A stretch of DNA of 51,256 bases from an uncultured Ignavibacteriota bacterium (GTDB lineage Bacteria > Bacteroidota > Ignavibacteria > Palsa-1295): the NCBI GenBank assembly GCA_903900335.1, contig CAIUMP010000040.1, forward strand, positions 1 through 51,256, in the 5' to 3' direction. The notes beneath the pieces are model-generated. The model saw nothing but the letters and a program-made list of their open reading frames with translations. It was not told where the DNA came from and did no database searches. Positions 17,945 through 26,757 of the stretch are shown piece after piece (the first letter of the stretch is position 1; the number at the start of each line of letters is the position of its first letter). The position numbers were made by a program, and so were the translations under genes.

Positions 17945-18454
17945 ATGAATGAACAACCGCTTTTCCAGGATTCTGAAATTCGGACCTTAAAGGTCATCTG
18001 CATCGCGCTTTCGGTCGGCGTTGCTTTATTTGCTGTAATCGCTATTTTTCTCGCTTCAGAGGAGCCGAGCCCGGGCTCGGCACGTGACTCCGCTATGGGC
18101 ATGCTCCGAGTAATTCACCTCGTGGTGACGCTTGGCGCGATCGTGCTGCAAAAGATTCTTTTTGAGAGAGTGATGTCGGGGAAAATACGACCACGCGGCA
18201 CGGTTGGGCCAACGTCGTTCTCAAAAACCTATCTTTCTGCCTCTATTATGCGGCTAGCGATTGTCGAGGGGGCGGCCCTGTTCGGATTGGTCATCGCTCT
18301 GATCGGCTCGACCGGCGGCCAAATTGCTGGTGATCCTACCTATTATCTACATCTAATTCCAGCAATCCTGCTAATTATGACAGCTCGAATGACCTATCCC
18401 TCTGCCCGAAGGGTGGAGGAGTTAGCGAGGCAATATCCTAACGAGAGAAGATAA
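17945..18454 (+). CDS. Four-helix membrane protein, unknown function
   Basis: 169 residues. Four hydrophobic segments (VICIALSVGVALFAVIAIFLA, VIHLVVTLGAIVLQKILF, LAIVEGAALFGLVIALIG and LHLIPAILLIMTARMTYP, each read within limits) suggest a four-helix inner membrane protein. I do not recognise a family beyond small conserved membrane proteins. The start at 17945 is set by the promoter just before it; the GTG at 17912 is part of that promoter's -33 region. It is divergent from the CPXCG gene and followed by a hairpin. Confidence 0.65.
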   Translation: MNEQPLFQDSEIRTLKVICIALSVGVALFAVIAIFLASEEPSPGSARDSAMGMLRVIHLVVTLGAIVLQKILFERVMSGKIRPRGTVGPTSFSKTYLSASIMRLAIVEGAALFGLVIALIGSTGGQIAGDPTYYLHLIPAILLIMTARMTYPSARRVEELARQYPNERR

Positions 18455-18494
18455 GCGGCACAATGCCTGTGTCAGCGTTAGGTCAAACCAGCAC

Positions 18495-18513
18495 GACTTC
18501 TTAAGAAGAAGTC
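18495..18513 (+). terminator. Short hairpin after the four-helix protein gene
   Basis: GACTTCTT pairs with AAGAAGTC around an AAG loop, followed by TTTC. It lies 40 bases after the stop at 18454 and about 55 bases before bshC. The stem is only eight A/T-rich pairs, so it may be weak. Confidence 0.4.
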
Positions 18514-18568
18514 TTTCGAGAGGTGTAACTGTTGATGGCCGTTGAAGATATTTCTGATCGCCAATTGA

Positions 18569-20287
18569 ATGGATATCGCCTCGCTGCCTTTCTTTACCCC
18601 GCTTGTCAAGGACTATATCTCTCGGTTTGAATCGTCGCCGGTAGGTAGGTTCTTTGCCGTTTCCCCCGATCCTTCTCCAGAGGATCTATCTAAATTGATA
18701 GACGCTCGTCTCGCTCACGAGCGGATGCTCCCGAAGCAACATAGAGAGACGATCGTCGCTTCGATCACCCAAACACACTCGGAGATCGGGGAGAGTTCAG
18801 CGGCGGTTCTACAGAATCTGGAGTTGTTGGCTTCCGCGGACTGCGTTGCGGTTGTTACCGGACAGCAGCTTGGCATTCTCGGCGGGCCGATGTATGCGTT
18901 CTACAAAGCATTCTCTGCCATACAACTGGCAAAGAAACTCTCCACAGAGTTTCCGAGCGTGAAATTTGTCCCCGTCTTTTGGCTGGAATCCGAAGATCAT
19001 GATCTGGACGAGGTCGCGCAGATACATATCGTCAATCGGAATTCCGAGGTGGAGACGATCCGCTACGTCCCCAGCGAGTTGGTGGATGGTGTTGGCGCTG
19101 ACAAGTGGCGCAAACAAGTTGGGCCCATCGTACTGGAGGAGGAGCCGAGGGCGAAGTTCTTCGCAGAATTGCGCGCGGGCTTGCCGCAGACTGCCTTCAC
19201 CGAGGAAGTGCTGGCAGAATACGAGCGATGTTATGCAACGGGAAAGACATTCGTAGATGCCTTTGCCCTTCTACTCTCGCGCTGCTTCGGCAAAGAAGGG
19301 TTGCTTCTGTTTGATGCGAATTCCCGCGAGGTGAAAGCACTCGGGCGGGAGTTGGTGAAGAAGGAGATCGAAACTTCCCCGGCGCTTTCAGAGAAGATCA
19401 TTCTTCAGTCCGTCGCGCTGGAAGAGAGTTACCATGCACAAGTCAAACCGCGCGCGCTCAATCTCTTCTACATTACGGATGATGGAGAGAGGCTTCTACT
19501 CTTGGAGCATGAGCGCTTTACCGGCCAAACAGAGAGGTCGTTCTTTTTGAAAGGATCACGCAAGACGTTCGGTTATGATGAGATTTTGAAGGAAATTGAA
19601 GCGCGTCCTGAGAGATTCAGCCCTAATGTTGTGATGAGGCCCTTGATGCAGGACGTTTTCCTACCTACTATTTCCTACGTTGCGGGCCCCGGAGAGATAG
19701 CTTATTTTGCACAGTTTCGCTCTGGATATGAGTGGGCAGATCTGCCAATGCCACTCATTCAGCCGCGAATGAGCGCGACGATCGTGGAAGAGCGCTTTGA
19801 GCGCACCTTCGCGAAATTCCAATTGACACCTGAGCAGATACTGCTTGAAGGTCGAGGTAGCAACAAGGCGCTCTTCGATTCAATGATCGACTCACCACTG
19901 ACGGGGACGTTCGAATCTGCGTTGATAGAGATCGAGCAGAGGCTTGAAGGGCTGCGGGAATCTGTCGTCGGGGTGGATGCAACGCTCGACGGTGCGTTGA
20001 CTTCTATCAAAGGGAAAGTACTCACGACAGTTCGAGACTTCCAAAATAAGACTCTCGCTGCCGAAAGAAAACAGCACGCAACCACGAAGGCACAGCTGGA
20101 TAAACTTCTTGCTGGGCTGCTGCCAGCTGGTGGATTGCAGGAACGCGAACTTAACCTGGTCTATTTCCTCAATAAGTATGGCATGGGATTCCTGGACACG
20201 TTGAAAGAAGCTCTCGTGGAGAGGGCGCTCGATTTTCATCAACACCATGTGATCCATGTCAGCCAATTGCCAGGCACGAATGTATAA
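18569..20287 (+). CDS. bshC: Bacillithiol biosynthesis cysteine-adding enzyme BshC
   Basis: 572 residues, a little longer than typical (~540). VAVVTGQQLGILGGPMYAFYK at about 91-111 and FVPVFWLESEDHDLDEV at about 133-149 are the hallmark motifs of the nucleotidyltransferase-like core of BshC; the C-terminus is a long coiled coil (AAERKQHATTKAQLDKLL). The enzyme joins cysteine to glucosaminyl-malate in the last step of bacillithiol synthesis. No bshA or bshB is in the window. The ATG at 18569 starts a canonical N-terminus. Confidence 0.93.
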   Translation: MDIASLPFFTPLVKDYISRFESSPVGRFFAVSPDPSPEDLSKLIDARLAHERMLPKQHRETIVASITQTHSEIGESSAAVLQNLELLASADCVAVVTGQQLGILGGPMYAFYKAFSAIQLAKKLSTEFPSVKFVPVFWLESEDHDLDEVAQIHIVNRNSEVETIRYVPSELVDGVGADKWRKQVGPIVLEEEPRAKFFAELRAGLPQTAFTEEVLAEYERCYATGKTFVDAFALLLSRCFGKEGLLLFDANSREVKALGRELVKKEIETSPALSEKIILQSVALEESYHAQVKPRALNLFYITDDGERLLLLEHERFTGQTERSFFLKGSRKTFGYDEILKEIEARPERFSPNVVMRPLMQDVFLPTISYVAGPGEIAYFAQFRSGYEWADLPMPLIQPRMSATIVEERFERTFAKFQLTPEQILLEGRGSNKALFDSMIDSPLTGTFESALIEIEQRLEGLRESVVGVDATLDGALTSIKGKVLTTVRDFQNKTLAAERKQHATTKAQLDKLLAGLLPAGGLQERELNLVYFLNKYGMGFLDTLKEALVERALDFHQHHVIHVSQLPGTNV

Positions 20288-20329
20288 TTGAAACCGAAGG
20301 GGCAAGTCTTGAAAACAGAGTATTGAATT

Positions 20330-21583
20330 GTGGCAACCAACAAGATTTCCATCCTTCCCCTGCTCACGGTGAGCTTCATCAGCACACTCGGTTTTGGCAT
20401 TGTGCTGCCATCGCTGGTGTATTTGGTGAAGACATTCCACGGGGGGAATTTCGTCTATGGTGTGCTTGGTGCGTCGTATTCCACGTTCCAGCTCGTCGGT
20501 GCGCCGCTGCTCGGGAGGCTCTCCGACCGCTTTGGCCGCAAGCGGTTACTATTTTTAAGTGTACTTGGGTCAGCCATAGGCTGGGCTCTTTTCCTGGTCG
20601 CACTTAAACTACCGCTCTCCTTGCTGGGAGAGTTCACCACGGGTGTAACCGGCGCCGTCGTCATTACGCTTCCGATGCTCTGCCTCTTCCTCGCGCGAAG
20701 CATTGATGGGCTGACCGCTGGAGATGTCTCCGTCGCGAATGCGTATGTGGCGGATGTCACGACCCACGAAGAGCGCAAAGCGATATTCGGGAGAATGGGC
20801 GTTGCGGGAAATCTCGGTTTTATCCTCGGGCCTGTTCTTGCCGGGGTTCTCGCGGATACTTCGATGGGACTCTCTCTGCCAATCGGTGTGGCATTGGCAA
20901 CTTCCGTCCTCGGGTTAATTCTAATCACGTTCTTTCTCCCGGAGTCGCATCCAAAATCTCCCTCCCTTGTCGCAAGCCCTGAGGCCAAAGATGCCAAGCG
21001 GATAACATTCTTCAAAGCTCTTGCACTGGAGGGAATTCCTCTCCTGATGTTGATCTACTTCGTATTCTTCATAGCGTTCAGTCTCTTCGTTGCCTCGGTG
21101 CCGCTATTTGCAACGCAAGTTCTTGGATGGAGCGTCACGCAGCTTGGGTTGTTCTTTTCGTTCTTGAGCGTTGTAATCGTACTCACGGAAGGACCGATCC
21201 TCACGCTTGCTTCAAAGCGGTTCAGCGCGGAGTCACTCACAATCTGGGGCTGCTTTATCGTTGCGGGTGGCTATCTGTCGCTCACCACGGCGAGCTTCTT
21301 CGGTGCATATCTCGGCGCGGCACTGTATGCGCTTGGGAATGGACTGATGTGGCCATCGTTCTTGTCGCTTTTGTCGGACCGAGCGGGCGAAGAAAATCAG
21401 GGGTACATTCAGGGGATCGGAACGAGCGTCGGAAGCCTTGCAAGTATCGCGGGTCTGTTTGCGGGAGGAATCATCTATACCCAACTGCACGGCGGAATCT
21501 TCTTTGTCACGGCGGGATTGGTCGCCGCCGTCGGATTTCTTTCGTTGAAATTGCGGACAGCGGCAACTGCGCGGCAAGAGTGA
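20330..21583 (+). CDS. MFS exporter, TetA/multidrug-like
   Basis: 417 residues with twelve hydrophobic segments. The N-terminal half holds GFGIVLPSLVYL and motif A GRLSDRFGRKR between helices 2 and 3, and GNLGFILGPVLAGVLAD fits motif C of drug/H+ antiporters. This places it in the DHA1 (TetA-like) group; the substrate cannot be predicted. The start is GTG, 42 bases after the bshC stop, so it may be on the same transcript. Confidence 0.85.
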   Translation: MATNKISILPLLTVSFISTLGFGIVLPSLVYLVKTFHGGNFVYGVLGASYSTFQLVGAPLLGRLSDRFGRKRLLFLSVLGSAIGWALFLVALKLPLSLLGEFTTGVTGAVVITLPMLCLFLARSIDGLTAGDVSVANAYVADVTTHEERKAIFGRMGVAGNLGFILGPVLAGVLADTSMGLSLPIGVALATSVLGLILITFFLPESHPKSPSLVASPEAKDAKRITFFKALALEGIPLLMLIYFVFFIAFSLFVASVPLFATQVLGWSVTQLGLFFSFLSVVIVLTEGPILTLASKRFSAESLTIWGCFIVAGGYLSLTTASFFGAYLGAALYALGNGLMWPSFLSLLSDRAGEENQGYIQGIGTSVGSLASIAGLFAGGIIYTQLHGGIFFVTAGLVAAVGFLSLKLRTAATARQE

Positions 21584-21646
21584 AAATAGCAGTGCTCGGC
21601 ATTATCTAAACCCGGTGACTGTTTTTGCCCGCGTCATCCAAAAAGC

Positions 21647-22060
21647 ATGCTCACGGAATTCAGCCACGTTTTCGCCTTTTTGATACTCGCGATCATTTTC
21701 GTCGCGGGCGGGCTTGTCACCAGCTGGGTATTGCGTCCGCGCAATCCGAATCGGTTCAAGCTTTCTGCATACGAGTGCGGCGAAGACCCGATAGGCGGGC
21801 CGTGGATCAAATTCAACATTCGCTATTACGTTGTCGCCTTGATCTTCATTTTGTTCGATGTCGAAATTCTTTTTCTGTTTCCGTGGGCCCTCGTGCTAAA
21901 GCCAATGGGCTGGTTCGCAATAGGCGAGATGTTCAGCTTCCTCGGAATTCTACTTGTGGGCTACATCTACGTCTGGGGCAAAGGCGATCTCGACTGGGCG
22001 CGACCGAAACCGTTCGTGGCAAGTATGAAGGACGTTGTCGCAATTCACAACTTGGATTAA
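21647..22060 (+). CDS. nuoA: NADH-quinone oxidoreductase subunit A
   Basis: 137 residues, three membrane helices, with the conserved [21 protein letters not shown] loop near residues 42-62 and [11 protein letters not shown] in helix 2. It is part of the membrane arm at the quinone-site junction of complex I. It starts the nuo locus; nuoB follows after two bases. Confidence 0.95.
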   Translation: MLTEFSHVFAFLILAIIFVAGGLVTSWVLRPRNPNRFKLSAYECGEDPIGGPWIKFNIRYYVVALIFILFDVEILFLFPWALVLKPMGWFAIGEMFSFLGILLVGYIYVWGKGDLDWARPKPFVASMKDVVAIHNLD

Positions 22061-22062
22061 CT

Positions 22063-22566
22063 TTGGGACTTCTCGACAAACTCGACTACCCGATGGAATC
22101 GGGTAACATCCTCGTCACGAGCACAGAGACGCTCTTCAACTGGGCGCGGCTTTCGAGCTTGTGGCAGATGAGTTTCGGCCTCGCCTGTTGCGCGATCGAG
22201 ATGTTCGCCGCAAGTGCGTCGCATTACGACATGATGCGCTTCGGTGTTATTCCGCGTCCGAGTCCGCGGCAATCGGATATCATCATCGTCTCCGGCACCG
22301 TCACGCTAAAGATGGCGACGCGCATCAAGATGCTCTATGAGCAAATGGCCGATCCGAAGTATGTCATCTCGATGGGAAATTGTTCCAATTGCGGCGGGCC
22401 GTATTGGGAGCATGGGTATCATGTATTGAAGGGAGTCGATAGGATCATTCCCGTCGATGTCTATATTCCCGGCTGCCCACCACGACCAGAAGCACTGCTC
22501 GAAGGCTTGATGAAGTTGCAGGAGAAGGTGCGCGAGCAGAGCTTTGCAAAGAACGAGTACGCATGA
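22063..22566 (+). CDS. nuoB: NADH-quinone oxidoreductase subunit B
   Basis: 167 residues. The adjacent pair C42-C43 (GLACCAIEM), C107 (MGNCSN) and C138 ([10 protein letters not shown]) are the ligands of the N2 [4Fe-4S] cluster that reduces quinone. The start is the TTG at 22063, two bases after nuoA, because the family begins M-G-L-L-D; an internal ATG at 22093 would remove this N-terminus. Its stop overlaps the nuoC start (ATGA). Confidence 0.93.
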   Translation: MGLLDKLDYPMESGNILVTSTETLFNWARLSSLWQMSFGLACCAIEMFAASASHYDMMRFGVIPRPSPRQSDIIIVSGTVTLKMATRIKMLYEQMADPKYVISMGNCSNCGGPYWEHGYHVLKGVDRIIPVDVYIPGCPPRPEALLEGLMKLQEKVREQSFAKNEYA

Positions 22567-23066
22567 GTCAGCACTCCATTATTGAACGACTGCGCGGCAA
22601 ATTCGGTGACGCCATTGGCGCATGGCGCGAGATGGCGGAGGGAAGCGAGTATCAGCGCCGGATGGGATCCTACCTCGAAATCCTTGCACCGCAATCGCTC
22701 CTCGACATCTGCTTCTTCCTTCGTGATGAATCCGAATTGCAATTCGATTCGCTGCTGCTGATATCCTCGGTCGATAACGCCGACAGCACGCTCTCGGTCG
22801 TCTATCATATAGAGTCAACAATTCTCGGAAATCATCTTGCGTTTAAGGTGACGCTGCCAGCGGATGATGCGCACCTTCCGTCCGTAACAAGTGTGTGGGC
22901 GCACGCGAATTGGCATGAGCGCGAAGCGTGGGATATGATGGGGGTCCATTTCGACGGTCATCCCGATCATCGTCGCATATTGCTCGATGAAGATTGGCCG
23001 GGACACCCTCTTCGCAAAGATTTCAAAGAGCCCGCTTTTTACCATGGAATGAAAGTACCATATTAA
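22563..23066 (+). CDS. nuoC: NADH-quinone oxidoreductase subunit C
   Basis: 167 residues, separate from nuoD (not fused). The 30-kDa-subunit signature lies at about 118-140 ([20 protein letters not shown]), and GHPLRKDF follows. It is a peripheral-arm subunit that packs on NuoD. The start overlaps the nuoB stop by ATGA. A 74-base gap with a palindromic element separates it from nuoD. Confidence 0.93.
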   Translation: MSQHSIIERLRGKFGDAIGAWREMAEGSEYQRRMGSYLEILAPQSLLDICFFLRDESELQFDSLLLISSVDNADSTLSVVYHIESTILGNHLAFKVTLPADDAHLPSVTSVWAHANWHEREAWDMMGVHFDGHPDHRRILLDEDWPGHPLRKDFKEPAFYHGMKVPY

Positions 23067-23072
23067 CCAGTG

Positions 23073-23129
23073 GTGTGGTGCATGCTATAGCTTGCACCAT
23101 TTGGGGACAAGCTAAAGCATGTCCCACAC
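23073..23129. repeat. REP-like double palindrome between nuoC and nuoD
   Basis: Two tandem imperfect palindromes, each about 22 bases: GGTGCA-TGCTATAGCT-TGCACC at 23077-23098 and GGGACA-AGCTAAAGCA-TGTCCC at 23104-23125. The flanks GTGTGG (23073-23078) and CCACAC (23124-23129) also pair, and each half is close to the reverse complement of the other, so the whole 57 bases can fold as one long hairpin or as a cruciform. It resembles REP/small palindromic elements mobilised in trans. I see no second copy in the window. Confidence 0.6.
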
Positions 23130-23140
23130 GATACGATACC

Positions 23141-24352
23141 ATGCCAGAAATTCTCGAACGCCGCACAATCAAGCACAGCACGCTCGCAACAACGACGCAC
23201 GTTCACGCGCCGGAAGAAGTCGAGCGCGGACGGTTGCGAACGGAGGAGATGGTGCTCAATATGGGGCCGCAGCACCCATCGACGCACGGCGTGCTACGGT
23301 TGGAAGTTGTGCTCGATGGCGAGATAGTCGTCGATGTCATCCCACATATCGGTTATCTGCATCGCTGCTTCGAGAAGCACGCAGAGGCGCTAACCTATCC
23401 GCAGATCATCCCATACGTGGATCGTATGGATTACATCTCGGCGATGTCGGGCGAGCATGGGTATGTCACGGCGGTCGAGCGCATGATGAATGTCGAAGTG
23501 CCGGAGAAGGTGGAGTACATCCGCGTACTCTTCGCGGAGTTGCAGCGCATTGCATCGCATCTTATCGCTATCGGCACCTACGGATTGGATGCCGGAGCAT
23601 TCACTCCCTTCCTCTACTGCCTCCGCGACCGCGAATCCATTCTCGAAATGTTCGAGAAGACATGCGGCGCGCGATTCTTATACAATTACATGTGGGTCGG
23701 CGGGCTCTCGCACGATCTGCATCCTGATGTGCTCGGGATGTGCCGGGCGTTTGTGAAGGTCAATCGCGAGACGCACACGGAGGTCAACAATCTCCTTACC
23801 TTCAATCATATCTTCGTCGAGCGCACGGCGAATATCGGCATTCTCGATCCACTCGTTGCAGTGAACTGCGGCGCCTCCGGCCCGATGCTTCGCGGCTGCG
23901 GCGTGAAGTGGGACATTCGCAAGAACGATCCGTATTCCATCTACGACCGATTTGATTTCGATGTTGCCGTTGGTTCGAACGATCTCGGCACGCTCGGCGA
24001 TGCCTTCAATCGGCATTGGGTGCGAATGCTGGAATGGGAGCAATCGCTCAACATCATCGAACAAATTTTGGAACAGTATCCGAGGAATGATATGACGGAT
24101 GTGCAATCCGCCATCCCACGACGACTGAAAGCACCCGCTGGAGAAATCTACTCCCGCACCGAAACGCCTCGCGGAGAGCTTGGTTATTACATCGTCTCTC
24201 GCGGAGATGTGAAACCCTGGCGCGTCAAAGTCCGCTCACCAGCGTTTTCGAATCTGAGCATTCTGCCGCTGATCTCGCGCGGGTATTTGATTGCTGATCT
24301 TGTGGTGATCTTGGGGTCTATTGATATAGTTTTGGGGGAGGTGGATAGATAA
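23141..24352 (+). CDS. nuoD: NADH-quinone oxidoreductase subunit D
   Basis: 403 residues. [12 protein letters not shown] at about 42-53 holds the quinone-site histidines (45 and 49), and Y72 in GYLHRCFEK fits the quinone-binding tyrosine. The [12 protein letters not shown] and FDFDVAVG motifs are present. It is the 49-kDa subunit, derived from [NiFe]-hydrogenase large subunits. The ATG at 23141 follows the palindromic element; the longer frame back to 22994 overlaps nuoC. Its TAA shares a base with the nuoH ATG. Confidence 0.95.
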   Translation: MPEILERRTIKHSTLATTTHVHAPEEVERGRLRTEEMVLNMGPQHPSTHGVLRLEVVLDGEIVVDVIPHIGYLHRCFEKHAEALTYPQIIPYVDRMDYISAMSGEHGYVTAVERMMNVEVPEKVEYIRVLFAELQRIASHLIAIGTYGLDAGAFTPFLYCLRDRESILEMFEKTCGARFLYNYMWVGGLSHDLHPDVLGMCRAFVKVNRETHTEVNNLLTFNHIFVERTANIGILDPLVAVNCGASGPMLRGCGVKWDIRKNDPYSIYDRFDFDVAVGSNDLGTLGDAFNRHWVRMLEWEQSLNIIEQILEQYPRNDMTDVQSAIPRRLKAPAGEIYSRTETPRGELGYYIVSRGDVKPWRVKVRSPAFSNLSILPLISRGYLIADLVVILGSIDIVLGEVDR

Positions 24353-25455
24353 TGACAACCGTGTTCGACACCCTCCACGAATTCCTCGTCAGCCTTCTCG
24401 GCTCCGGCACGCTCTCGCTGATAGCGACAACGCTGGTCTATGCCGCGATTCCGCTTCTCTTCATCATCCTGTATGGCCTCGTCGCCATACTCGGAGAGAT
24501 GAAGATTTCCGCGTGGTTACAGGATCGGCTCGGCCCAATGCGAACTGGCCCCGTCGGTTTGCTGCAACCCATCGCGGACATCATGAAGCTTATGCAGAAG
24601 GAGGACACCACCCCGCGCGCTGCGGACAAATGGCTCTATCGCCTCGCACCGTGGATGGTCTTCGCCGGTAGTTATGCTGTCTTTGCCGCGCTGCCATTTT
24701 CGGCGATCTATATCGGAGCGCGGTTGAATACTGGCATCTTCTATATTATCAGTATCGGTTCGCTCGTCGTCGTTTCGATACTACTAGCGGGTTGGGGGTC
24801 GAATAATAAGTATTCGATGATCGGCGCGATGCGGTCGGTCGCACAGATCATTTCGTATGAGGTGCCTGTCGCGCTGGCGATACTTACCGTCGTTGTCGTC
24901 GCGGGTTCGATGGACTTGCAGTCCATCACGAACATGCAGTCGGGCGGTATCGAAAACTGGTTTCTGTTCGGCGGACCGAAACACCTCGCCGGGTTTGGTG
25001 GCACGATGAATGTCATCCTGATACCCGTCATGTTTGTCGCCTTCGCGATCTACTTCGTCGGCTCTCTTGCCGAGACGAACCGTGTGCCGTTCGATGTACC
25101 GGAAGCGGAGTCCGAACTTGTCGGCGGTTACCACACGGAGTACAGCGGCATGAAATTCGCGCTGTTCTTCCTCGCAGAATATGCTAGCATGTTCTCGGTC
25201 GGAGCCGTTGCGACGGTGCTGTTCCTCGGTGGCTGGCAATCGCCGCTGGGTGATACGCTCAATGGACCCGCGATGGGTTTCGTCTGGTTCATCCTCAAAG
25301 GACTGTCGTTCGTCTTTGTACAGATCTGGATTCGTTGGACACTTCCGCGCCTCCGCGTCGATCAGGTGATGTACGTATGCTGGAAAGTGCTCATTCCATT
25401 CGGACTCGCCGCCGTCGCAGCGGCAAGCGTTATCGCCGTCGCTCTATACTCCTAA
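24352..25455 (+). CDS. nuoH: NADH-quinone oxidoreductase subunit H
   Basis: 367 residues with about eight helices. [22 protein letters not shown] near residues 59-80 and [24 protein letters not shown] near 241-265 are the conserved quinone-tunnel loops. It connects the peripheral and membrane arms. In most loci nuoE, nuoF and nuoG come before nuoH; here nuoD overlaps nuoH directly. The gene is followed by a small-gene island, not by nuoI. Confidence 0.95.
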   Translation: MTTVFDTLHEFLVSLLGSGTLSLIATTLVYAAIPLLFIILYGLVAILGEMKISAWLQDRLGPMRTGPVGLLQPIADIMKLMQKEDTTPRAADKWLYRLAPWMVFAGSYAVFAALPFSAIYIGARLNTGIFYIISIGSLVVVSILLAGWGSNNKYSMIGAMRSVAQIISYEVPVALAILTVVVVAGSMDLQSITNMQSGGIENWFLFGGPKHLAGFGGTMNVILIPVMFVAFAIYFVGSLAETNRVPFDVPEAESELVGGYHTEYSGMKFALFFLAEYASMFSVGAVATVLFLGGWQSPLGDTLNGPAMGFVWFILKGLSFVFVQIWIRWTLPRLRVDQVMYVCWKVLIPFGLAAVAAASVIAVALYS

Positions 25456-25464
25456 TCGCTCATC

Positions 25465-25716
25465 GTGCAAGACATCTCCACCCCGCCCGACACCACCAGC
25501 CGGTACGATAAGCAACGCTTCCTTTACGCGCTGCTATTCTTCGTCGGCTCACTCGTCGCGTTCGTCGGCTGGTTCGTCGATCTGAAGCATCTCGAACGCC
25601 TTCCATTCCTTTTCAAACACGCCGCGATCATCGCAGCCATCGGACATGCGGTGCAGGTTGTCGCGCTGTTGGGTTTTCTGTTATTGCCGGATTGGGTGGA
25701 GGAGGAGGCAGAGTAG
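25465..25716 (+). CDS. Small two-helix membrane protein directly after nuoH
   Basis: 83 residues with a GTG start nine bases after the nuoH stop. Two hydrophobic segments (FLYALLFFVGSLVAFVGWFV and HAAIIAAIGHAVQVVALLGFLLL, each read within limits) are joined by a basic loop, and the tail is acidic (VEEEAE). I do not recognise a family. Same strand and tight spacing make co-transcription with nuoH likely, so an accessory or assembly role in complex I is possible; chance neighbourhood is also possible. Confidence 0.55.
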   Translation: MQDISTPPDTTSRYDKQRFLYALLFFVGSLVAFVGWFVDLKHLERLPFLFKHAAIIAAIGHAVQVVALLGFLLLPDWVEEEAE

Positions 25717-25771
25717 GGTTCGCCGCAATGCTTTTGAAGTACTTCATGTTCGTTTCGGCAAGGAAATCATT

Positions 25772-25930
25772 ATGACGAACCCATACGTAATCTATTTTGT
25801 GCTCATCCCAATTCTGTGCTCTGCGACTGTGCTCTTTTCCTTTACGATTGGAAAAGTGATGGGGTGCCGCGAGGCTACCATGAGCCACGACGCGAAAGCG
25901 TATGAAAAGCACGGCCTCGCCTCGCACTAA
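25772..25930 (+). CDS. Tiny single-helix membrane protein
   Basis: 52 residues from an ATG with an AAGGAA ribosome site eight bases upstream. One hydrophobic segment (YVIYFVLIPILCSATVLFSF) is followed by GKVMGCREATMSHDAKAYEKH, a short soluble tail. It is 55 bases after the two-helix gene and could be on the same transcript. No family recognised. Confidence 0.5.
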   Translation: MTNPYVIYFVLIPILCSATVLFSFTIGKVMGCREATMSHDAKAYEKHGLASH

Positions 25931-25957
25931 CGGAATGAGGCCGCGAGATTCACGAGC

Positions 25958-25968
25958 GGGGGGGGGGG
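25958..25968 (+). repeat. 11-base poly-G tract
   Basis: Eleven consecutive G, within an otherwise ordinary stretch, 43 bases before the ATG of the next gene. A short frame from an ATG at 25935 passes through it and, with eleven G, stops at 25986. With ten or thirteen G it would stay open and join the ATG at 26011 in frame. It could be phase-variable, or a sequencing or assembly error. Confidence 0.8.
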
Positions 25969-26010
25969 CGGCGAACCACCATCCTTGATTTGGTAAATCT
26001 AATTGATAAA

Positions 26011-26343
26011 ATGGAACATCATGTCTTGATAGAATCCGAGATTGAAAATACTTGGATCGTATTTCAAGTCGCGGATAATGGATCACGAATCGCGGTAGGT
26101 AGTGTAAGGCTGAACGATGCTGGGTCATGGCAACTCAAGCGGAATGAACCGCTGATTACACAATGGTACAATTCCATGACTCTTCGTCAGGACGTTGATC
26201 CGGTGAGAGCACTCACGCTGGAACTGCAATCACTATTTGGCAATACTCCGTTCGACTTCGAACTATCAGACGGTAAACTAGAGGATGTTGAGAGTTATTT
26301 AATTAAACTTCGTAGAGCGACCTCTGCTGGACTCAGCGAATGA
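26011..26343 (+). CDS. Hypothetical soluble protein, acidic
   Basis: 110 residues, no signal peptide and no membrane segment. It begins MEHHVLIESEIENTWIVFQ and has LKRNEPLITQWYNS in the middle and a helical C-terminus (LEDVESYLIKLRRATSA). The base composition here is more A+T-rich than the nuo genes. The ATG at 26011 is preferred to the TTG at 25990. No family recognised; it begins just after a poly-G tract. Confidence 0.5.
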   Translation: MEHHVLIESEIENTWIVFQVADNGSRIAVGSVRLNDAGSWQLKRNEPLITQWYNSMTLRQDVDPVRALTLELQSLFGNTPFDFELSDGKLEDVESYLIKLRRATSAGLSE

Positions 26344-26370
26344 ATGTGAAGCTGAACGACGAATTCAAAT

Positions 26371-26664
26371 TCACATTTTAGTTTCACGCATACTATTCCG
26401 AATCCGATGGTACGTCCACGGATTGACCGTACCTAAGTCTATTACACGCCACTTAAAAATTGCAGCGAGCAATAGAACGGAGAGCATGAACAGAACGTCT
26501 GGTGGGTGATTGCCACTTTCAGTAATCCGATTTAATGTACCAACCGCAAAAGCGATGAACAGTATCCAGGAAATCACATTTAATGTCCCTCTGCTCGATT
26601 TCTTATATTTTTCGAAACCGGAAGCGAAGAATGGAATTGCGAGCAAAATCAGTGTGATTATCAT
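26371..26664 (-). CDS. Small three-helix membrane protein
   Basis: 97 residues. Hydrophobic segments MIITLILLAIPFFASGF, VISWILFIAFAVGTL and DVLFMLSVLLLAAIFKW suggest three helices, with a basic C-terminus (YHRIRNSMRETKM). The family is not recognised. A TAATTTTG promoter element ends four bases before its ATG, so it is probably transcribed on its own from a near-leaderless message. It runs opposite to the nuo genes. Confidence 0.55.
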   Translation of the reverse strand: MIITLILLAIPFFASGFEKYKKSSRGTLNVISWILFIAFAVGTLNRITESGNHPPDVLFMLSVLLLAAIFKWRVIDLGTVNPWTYHRIRNSMRETKM

Positions 26665-26668
26665 ATTG

Positions 26669-26676
26669 CAAAATTA
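26669..26676 (-). promoter_or_regulatory. -7 promoter element abutting an ATG
   Basis: On the minus strand TAATTTTG fits TAnnTTTG and is followed by CAAT and then ATG, the same four-base spacing as at 17933-17945. No clear TTTG is seen at the -33 position. Confidence 0.5.
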
Positions 26677-26757
26677 AGAATAGCAGCAGTAGACTTGGCA
26701 GAATGTCGATGACTGAAAGTCCTTTGTGACGCGAATGGAGAGTATAAACGTGCACTG

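Noticed and set aside
21617-21624. TGTTTTTG as the promoter of the nuo operon
   Set aside because: One mismatch to TAnnTTTG and no -33 element; too weak to list.
24300-24360. Remains of nuoE, nuoF or nuoG between nuoD and nuoH
   Set aside because: nuoD and nuoH overlap by one base, so there is no room for a remnant.
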